From Eudorina sp. 2006-703-Eu-15 (lineage: Eukaryota; Chlorophyta; Chlorophyceae; Chlamydomonadales; Volvocaceae): 64,000 nucleotides of DNA. The DNA lies in NCBI GenBank assembly GCA_003117195.1, contig BDSI01000001.1:2700721-2764720 (forward strand), written 5' to 3'. A program made the position numbers and the translations under genes. Under the pieces are notes generated by a model. That model saw nothing but the letters and a program-made list of their open reading frames with translations. It was not told the origin of the DNA and did no database searches. Below, piece after piece: positions 57,260 through 64,000 of this stretch (the first letter of the stretch is position 1; each line of letters begins with the position of its first letter).

Positions 57260-60250
57260 GCGACGGGAGTATTTCGGATGGGCACGGGGCTGATTGGCGC
57301 TGGGCTGCGCTGTATTTCGTGATCCGTGAGATTGTGGGTGCCCAGACACGTCGCGCGCGGGTTTGAAGGGATGTGGTTGGCCGGACGGAGAACAACATTA
57401 TGCGCTTCGTTTATTTTTTGTCTGGTAAAGTATGCCGCGTATTACTGTTTGGACGTAGATGACGCAGGACGTCCCACATGGCACGTGGAGTGGTTTCGGG
57501 CGATGGCGACGGGGTTTGAACGCTGCTTGTTACACATTCATGGCAAGCGTCGTTATGTTTTCTGTACCATATTGTTGAGATTCAAGGTATGGCGACAGAC
57601 GGGTTGCGACGAGCGCCGCTCGCGTGCATCTGGGGGAGTGCGCACTTGTGCGGTGTATCCGTGTGTCGGCCAGGCGCTGGTGACGTGCACCCTTGCCATT
57701 CCTTGTGTTAGATGTTATGTCGGTGCAGGTTGTGTTTGTGTGTGTTTTTGTGTGTGTGGTATTGATATTCGTTTTCCAGGTATTGCATGACGGCGCAGTT
57801 TGCCGGTCTTCATTTTCAAGAAATTCCTTAGAGGAGCAAATCCTGTAGCTGGGTGAAACGAGAGGGAACAGTGTTAAGGGATCATCACATCCCGTGGAGT
57901 GCCTTCGTCCAGTAGGGAGACGTCAAGGGCTGTTCTGTGGGTGACGCAGTGGCGCAGATGTTTCCGTGCTTGAGCATGAGGGTGGAGGGGTTCCTAACGC
58001 CGCGCGGCAGTTCCTAATCGTGAATGAGATTTTCGGATGTCGTGGAGTCCGGAGCGGCTGCGGGCGCGGCATCTTCGGGCATGTGCCGGCTGCCCGGCTC
58101 CATGTCTTATAAGAGGCGCGAGGCGCTTCGAGCATTGCGTGCTATGCGTTCCTTTGGTGGAATACATACGGTTTTGTTAGGGCCGTGCCCCGGCGTTCCC
58201 CGGCCCCCGTTGTAGAAGACGCTGCACGGATCACCGGATGGATAGGTGTTTTGGTCAGCAGCGGGGGCAGCTGGGTTGTCACGATGGAGTAAGTTGCACA
58301 TGAAAGCCAGGACTGACACGACCGTAACTTCGACGGCGTGCACCAGCAGCCATGCTGCAGGGGCACGTCGGCCGCAGGCGGTGCATGGACATGCACTCGG
58401 ATCCGGTCGGCGATAGTTGTAACTGTCGTGCAGACTGTGGGGGCTGTGCGGGCTCGGAACATAAATATCACGAGAGCTGTCCATGGGTTGCTCGCTCAGC
58501 CCTGTTTGTCCGCTGCCCTAGCTGAGGAGTCACGGAGCATAGGCTCGCGAAAGCCTACCACTGGATTCCCTACCTGCAACTGGTCCTGCCCGCGCAAGCG
58601 AGACACACCGCCATTGCTGACAGTAGCTGTGCTGAATGCCAGGCATCGCCGCGCCGTTCAGGGACGGCGACTGGTCCCTCCTCTTATCCTGTCACGTTAC
58701 ATGACCCGTGGCTGTCTCTATCGCTCAGAAGCAAGGCAATGAGCTCACGCTTCGGTCTTGGAGAGAAAGAGAACAACCTCGAGCTTCGCTCGCGTTGTCA
58801 CATAAATTAGCAGCCCAAACGACCGTACGATCTCCTGCCGTACAACCACCAGTACATCATAACCAACCAACCTGCTCGGGAACCGCAACGGGACAAAGCA
58901 CCAACGGTGCCTGACAATGGCCATTACGTCCGAAGTGCGCTTGCTTAGGACAGCCGGGCGTTTCGATGTCACACCCACAAGCGCAGTCATCACACTGCTG
59001 CCGGCGGGCACCTGCACGGCAACGGAAACCTTGTGCGGCAACACTGGTTACACTGCCATGGCTTTCTCTCGCGATGTCCATTAAAGGGTGGCACGGCAAA
59101 AGTCACACTAAAGACAAGTGATGTTACAGTGGACCCCGCGGGTCATCGGTGACAACCGCAGCCTCCTGAACACCACACTCCGGAAATGAAACCGCGCCAC
59201 CTTGGCGCACTATGCCGGACACGTACACGCCATACGTGCGCGGCCCGATGCCTTGCCGATGGTAAGCCTGAAGGCCTCACATCGGTCGTTGCACCCACCC
59301 GAAGATCGACCCTGCTGGCAGCCCTCTGGCAGCGGCACCGCCATGCTAGCCGGCGATTCCATGCTGCATTCCCCGTCCAAGACCCGAGTAATCAGCGACA
59401 GCCAGTGAATCCTCATCAGTGTGGACCCGTGTTGCCAATCTTCCGCTCCCCGCCTATCCTATACCTATTCTATCTACCGTATTCACAACTCCACACTGAC
59501 GGCACAGTATGACATCAATGGCCTACAAGCGACAACTGCGTGTATCTCAGAAGCTAGTCCAAAATCTCAACACGTCCTGCGCGTCCCCCTCCACTGATTC
59601 GACCTTGAGTGCACACCGTATGCCACCGTATACCAGCTGCCACCAGCCCCACCCTCCCCGCGCCATATCGCTGTCTTTGGATGCTCGGCTGTGCACAAAC
59701 AGCGTTCATTTCCTCTACGCCCCAAATACTGCAACGCAACCGCCGCCGCTCATAGGTTCGGTTGCACGGTTGGGTGCTATCGCGCCTTGATGGGCAGCAG
59801 AGCGGCCCGGGCTGACCAACCCACAAATGCCCAACCAACCAGAGTGAGGCCCCAGGGCTGTAATTCAAATCTGGACAGCGTTTTCCCTGTCTTGCGTATA
59901 TGACTACAGGCGTACAGGGCGCTCTGTTGTGTCGAACATGTAAAACGCTTTCAACAGCGCAACCGGCGCAAGTCTCAATGAACTGGTGTCAGAGCGTGCC
60001 CGCTTTCCCTCCCGCTCCAGACGGCCGCCCTTGCCTCGCTCCACATGGTAGCCCTCCAAAGCGGACAACAACGACACAGGGCCGATGCCCTTCAGGGCGG
60101 TCTCTACTGCCGGTCAACAACAGGCAGTGCCGGCCCCCTCCTCCGACCTCCCCTGCGGCACCGACCCCGCAACTCCGCCAGCCCGTCGTGAACGCTGCGG
60201 CGCTTGCGGCCCACACCGTCGCCGCAGCGCTGCGGCTGGCGTATCACATA
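57260..60250. other. copy 4 equivalent of 10965-12909, with two extra segments
   Basis: Contains, inverted, the A/C-rich simple repeat (about 57725-57775), the MDSSRD frame (minus, 58484-58107, frameshifted at its end) and the 635-bp segment shared with copy 3 (about 58925-59560). A further stretch of about 430 bp at 58486-58915 is found in no other copy. It has no terminal inverted repeats I can see and no recognised coding domain, so its origin is open. Confidence 0.45.
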
Positions 60251-63200
60251 TCACATGATGTGACAGGCGCCCCCTGCCCTGGCCGCCGCTGGTGGTGGCA
60301 CCTGTGATGAGGCCCACGGACGTGTGGGCTCAGCAGTGACCAGGCTCTAGCCGCAAACACTCAAGGGAGCGGACGGGCGGGCGGCGGGCGGGCAAGACAC
60401 ACCCGGCCCGGGCACGCTGCCTGAAGCACCTCGCGGCGTGCGCTCGCCCTGTGCCCTCCACCCTCGATTTGATTCTCTGCGCTTGACTCCCACGCTGGAC
60501 CCCGCCCCATGCTTTGCGGGATCTTCTCACCACCCCGCCCCATTCCGTCTGACAGCTGGCCCATACACCCCACCCCACCCCACCCCACGCCACGCCACGC
60601 CACGCCACGCCACGCCACGCCCACGCCACGCCACGCCACGCCACGCCACGCCACGCACGCACGCCACGCCACGCCACGCCACGCCAACGCCACGCCACGC
60701 CACACGCCACGCCACGCCACGCCGACGGCCACGCCACACGCACGCCACGCCACGCCACGCCACGCCACGCCACGCGCACGCCACGCCACGCGCACGCCAC
60801 GCCACGCCACGCCCCCACGCCACGCCACGCCACGCCACGCCACGCCACGCCACGCCACGCCACGCCACGCACGCCACGCACGCCACGCCACGCCACGCCA
60901 CGCCACGCCACGCCCACGCCACCGCCACGCCACGCCACGCCACGCCACGCCACGCCACGCCACGCCACGCCCACGCCACGCCACGCCCACGCACGCCACG
61001 CCACGCCACCGCCACGCCACGCCACGCCACGCCACGCACGCCACGCCACGCCACGCCCACGCCACGCCACGCCACGCCACGCCACGCCACGCCACGCCAC
61101 GCCACGCCACGCCACGCCACGCCACCAGGGGGCCCCACCTACCGGCGGCATCACGGGCTCAGGTCGGAACGCCTCCGGGGCCACCCGCACTGCGGGTTCC
61201 GCGGCCGCGTCGGGGGGCGGTCCGGGGCACCGGCTGGAAGGTGACCGAGAGCCGGTCGCGCTGCATCGCCGCCTTCAGCTCCGAACAGACCTGCTGCTCC
61301 GCCTGCGAGGGGAGGGCGGGAAGGGGCGACAGGAAGGAGGTTGGTAGGCATGTTGAAGCTGTGCTGTTGCCAGAGCACTGGTCCGCCTGCGTGGGGCGGG
61401 AAGGGTCGGGCGGTGGCCGGTGGCCGGTGCATCCAGGGGCCGCGGGTGATGCCCTAGGTACTCGATTCGGGTAGGGGTAGGGATCGGGAGCCAAGGTAAG
61501 ACATACAGGCAAATCGTACGACCATGCGATGCCGTGAGTGGTCTGCCAAGGCCGCCCGCGCCAGTAGCGCCCCGTCACCCGCAGCGCGCGCAGCAGTCTA
61601 CGTCATCCTACACGCCGGGGCGCACCCCACCCACACACCGCCATCCTACACCGCTACACGCCATCCATGGCGGCCCCATCATGGTCACGGCGGCTCCGAC
61701 ACTCGCCTCGATGACAGACAGCCAGGCCGGTGGGTCGGACCTGCGGTCGACCCCGCGCACCGCCCCGTCCAGCAGCCGCCGGCACTCCTGAAACGAACAT
61801 AGCGACGAGATCGAGGAGAAGAGATCATCGGAGGAAATGGCGCACGGTATCAAGGGCGGGAACGGGATTCACGATGATGCTTGACGTGATGGAGCATCAA
61901 AACTGGCTGATAGTTCCAAGATAGCTACCTTTACACATGGAGGTCATGGTGGAGACAATGGGTGCAGAGCATGGCATGGCAGAGCCGGATTGTGTTGGGC
62001 ACCGGCTGGAGCGACGAGATGCTTGATGTACGGCCCCGAAATTGCGCGGCAGCACCCGCAAGGGCCAACTTTCACGGCCAAAAAGCAAAGGAGTCGGCGA
62101 GCTGAGCGCCCTTTCAGTGCGGCTAGCCGCCGCTGCGCCGGCCTGCGGGCTGGATGCAGGCCTGCAGCATGTCGTTCTCTCTTGACTGACGACGGCGCGT
62201 GGTTGGCACAACAGTGCCATGGAGCCAGACTGCTGATCGCCGAGTAACCATTTCCTGTGGCCTGTCACCGACACGTCTCGAGCCGCATCCCAAGTTCCCA
62301 ACTGACCAGTACACGGGATCCCTGCGGCCTCCAAGTCCGCCGGCCCGCCCAATCGCCCCGTCTTCCCCGTTCGGCGCTCAGCAACCGCACTCGCAGGCCG
62401 CCTCCGACTCCCCCAGCTCCATGGCCGCCTGCCGGTCGCGTGCCAGGCACAGTGCGCGCGGCCGGTGTGCAGGGCCGCGGCGGCCGGCAGCAGCCGCAGC
62501 AGCCGATCTGAGGGCGGCAGCCCGGCCGGGGCGGCCCCCGCCAGCTCCTGCGCGGTGGCTGCCGCCCTGGCGGTACAGCGTTGCGCAGCCTGCGGTTCGA
62601 AAGGAAATGGCGCGCGGGCGGGCTTGGCGGCTACCCACGCCGTTGCGGCTGGAGGTTGCGGGGGCCGGGCCCCAGGGTTGCCGTGGTGGTTCAACGTGGG
62701 TTACGCGCGAATCCAGGGGAGCCAGGTAAGGGCGACCGTTGAGGCATTAACGTGAGAACAATGCAGGGAGGTGGCGCTCCGCTTTGGGCATGCGAGTGCG
62801 AGGAGCTGCTAGAGCGGCGGTAAGGCTGCGGGCATCACGCCCAGTGACTGCCACACCCGACCCCAATTGGGCTCGGCGACGAAAGTCCTTGAGGCTGGGC
62901 ACCAGATCGGGCTGGGCACGAAGGACCCAGATCGGGCTGGGCACGAAGGACCCAGATCGGGCTGGGCACACTCGAGCGACTTGCGTGTCAGAATTCACCA
63001 CAACCCAGCCCATCTACCGACACACCCAAGTCCACGGCCGCACCGCGCAGGCAGCCACCGCCCACCCGCCACGCACCTGCATGCAGTGCGCGCTGCGTGC
63101 CTGGGGACATGCCCGCACCGCCGCCGCCGCGCCACCAGCGCCTGACCCTCCGCCAGGCACAGATGCTTCAGCAACCTGGCTGCCGCGGGCAGCAACTCCA

Positions 63201-64000
63201 GCGGCCTGTGGGAAAAGCGCGGGGTCCAGACTGATCGTTTGTTTTAACACAGCAACACAGCGCGAAGGCACCCGACCCCTAGGTATAGGGGCGAGGCCTG
63301 CGCGCTTGCAACACCGATCGCATCAAGCATTACTCCCTCACACTAGCTAGCTACGTCTACCTGCCTTCCTTCCGGGTACGGTGTATGTACCCGAGCTCCG
63401 ATCCGGGAATGCCAGTTTGGTACCAACGCCAGTCGTGAACGCCCCGGCTGAGGAGCACTGCCGCGATCAGCAAACCGCTTTGGCGGAAACCCACGTACTC
63501 TCATACGCACGTACGTACATGCCGCAGCTGGACTGTCGGATCCTAGACGTCGGATACTAGCTAGCAGCTACGCAGATCTTGTACGACGACGGGATCAGCA
63601 CCCGCTCCCGGAGGGTTGACGCCCAACACGCGGATGCAGCCCAGCTACCGCCTGTGCTCCCCCCAAGAAACCTGACCTGTCGGTCCCTGCAGCTAACGCC
63701 GAGCCCGCCACCGCCGGCAGCAGCCCCTCCTCCAGAACTCGTACACGCCTGCGGCGCGGCGCAGGCCCGCCACGGCGGCCGTCAGCACTGCCGGCAGCCC
63801 TGATGCAACGGACTGGCCTTCGCCGCCGCCGCCGCGCTTCCGCCGCCGCGGTCGCTGTCGCTGCGTCGCTGATGCGTCCGTTGCTCCGGTGGGACGGGGC
63901 CCTCGGGCGATCCGCCTCGCGCTGCCGAGGTCACCGCCACGCTGCACCGCTGCAGCGCGGAGTGCCGTAGCGCTGCCGCGTAGGTGGCGTACACCTGGCG
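60251..64000 (-). CDS. BROX-like gene copy 4, with upstream exons; 5' end beyond the window
   Basis: Minus-strand pieces in order: about 64000-63800 (QVYATYAAALRHSALQ), about 63790-63690 (LPAVLTAAVAGLRRAAGVYEF then, one frame over, LEEGLLPAVAG), 62589 to about 62357 (ATLYRQ.. helices), 61787 to about 61640, about 61530-61605, 61302-61143 (LSVTFQPVP) and 60301-60251 ending in the CAAX box CHIM. LRRAAGVYEFLEEGLLP is the BRO1-domain block that BROX family members show as IAAGIF..L....LP. Only this copy continues into its upstream exons, so it marks the parent locus. Several exons carry single-base homopolymer indels (extra G in GCCAGGGCGG, missing G in CGCGCGC, extra G at about 61218, missing base at 63741). 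These are either decay or read error. The acceptor and last exon are intact. Confidence 0.6.
60569..61127. repeat. GGCGT microsatellite, copy 4, irregular
   Basis: On the plus strand this is cgcca/ccacg repeated for about 0.55 kb with frequent one- or two-base slips (ccacgcacgc, cccacgcc, cgccgacggcc). It is at the same intron position as the copy-3 array but without poly-C runs. Long predicted proteins on either strand are artefacts of the repeat. Confidence 0.93.
61655..62356 (-). other. collapsed intron without the satellite module
   Basis: Between the two BROX-like exons of copy 4 there are only about 570 bp, against about 1,830 bp in copy 1. The 262-bp flanking repeat is present once (61850-62100) and the 159-bp monomers and 35-bp minisatellite are absent. 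This is the product expected from recombination between the direct repeats, or the ancestral state before the module arose. Confidence 0.85.
62907..62970. repeat. 25-bp minisatellite, about 2.5 units, copy 4
   Basis: Reverse complement of the unit seen at 7475, close to the end of homology at about 62995. Confidence 0.85.
62996..63690. other. single-copy flank, no gene recognised
   Basis: GC-rich sequence probably forming an intron of the BROX-like gene, since exons lie on both sides on the minus strand. Short overlapping frames have no motif. Confidence 0.45.

Larger units (their letters stand above)
54876..62995 (-). repeat. segmental repeat copy 4, inverted and truncated
   Basis: Reverse complement of unit sequence from the coiled-coil gene back to the 25-bp minisatellite. 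Homology ends within gtgtcagaatt at about 62995, equivalent to copy-1 position 7470. It lacks the MITEs, the bacterial-type insertion and the whole 1.26-kb satellite module. It shares private variants with copy 3: the 635-bp segment, the 11-bp cttctcgatac insertion and aaggatatttgcc. It carries many single-base indels in homopolymers, and its GGCGT array is ragged. Confidence 0.92.

Noticed and set aside
60330..61474. Long frames in the copy-4 CGCCA array
   Set aside because: Same cause, with slips that move between frames; no conserved protein outside the repeat.
1..64000. tRNA, rRNA or telomeric repeats
   Set aside because: No T-loop consensus with matching arms, no rRNA core sequence and no TTTTAGGG-type runs were seen.

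Overview
The window looks like nuclear DNA of a green alga, most likely a volvocine relative of Chlamydomonas or Volvox. It is GC-rich, has short introns with GT..AG ends, plastid-transit-like N termini, a DIRS-type retrotransposon fragment, hAT-type MITEs and many minisatellites. There is no prokaryotic operon layout except in one AT-rich insert. Most long open frames are by-products of high GC and of tandem repeats; genes were recognised by assembling exons by eye, so exon borders are hand predictions.

Layout. Positions 1-6257 are single-copy and hold a spliced two-LysM protein gene (minus, 1235-2103) and the long last exon of an unrecognised Ala/Ser/Gly-rich protein (plus, 3279-4988). From 6258 the window is dominated by a roughly 12-kb segmental repeat: copy 1 (6258-18257), copy 2 (18258-30399), copy 3 (30400-54875, swollen by insertions and satellites) and copy 4 (54876-62995, inverted and truncated). 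Copies 3 and 4 meet head to head around a 20-bp spacer and form a large imperfect palindrome. After 62995 single-copy DNA returns and carries exons that lie upstream of the repeated gene.

Content of the repeat unit. The plus strand holds the 3' part of a gene for a BROX-like protein (BRO1 domain, C-terminal CAAX box). The minus strand holds an unrecognised multi-exon gene ending in a Cys-containing conserved tail. A third gene encodes a small transit-peptide/one-TM/coiled-coil protein with an 11-residue repeat. Copies 1 and 2 end in a decayed DIRS-like RT-RNase H piece that sits on the copy junctions. Two introns of the BROX-like gene host the satellites. One holds a 1.26-kb module containing 159-bp monomers, present 0, 1, 1 and 7 times in copies 4, 1, 2 and 3. 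The other holds a GGCGT microsatellite that grows from 3-5 units in copies 1 and 2 to about 0.98 kb with two poly-G tracts in copy 3.

Copy 3 also carries three hAT-like MITEs and a 2.25-kb insertion (51672-53927). The AT-rich core of that insertion contains broken Rickettsiales-like gene pieces: a pilus-type chaperone, a spore-coat-U-domain tail, an LptF/G-like N terminus and a possible ELM1-like fragment. The insertion is absent from copy 4. The most notable features of the window are this bacterial insert, the nested intronic satellites and the fold-back palindrome. Assembly error is a live alternative for some of the structure, especially in copy 4, where nearly all lesions are homopolymer indels.
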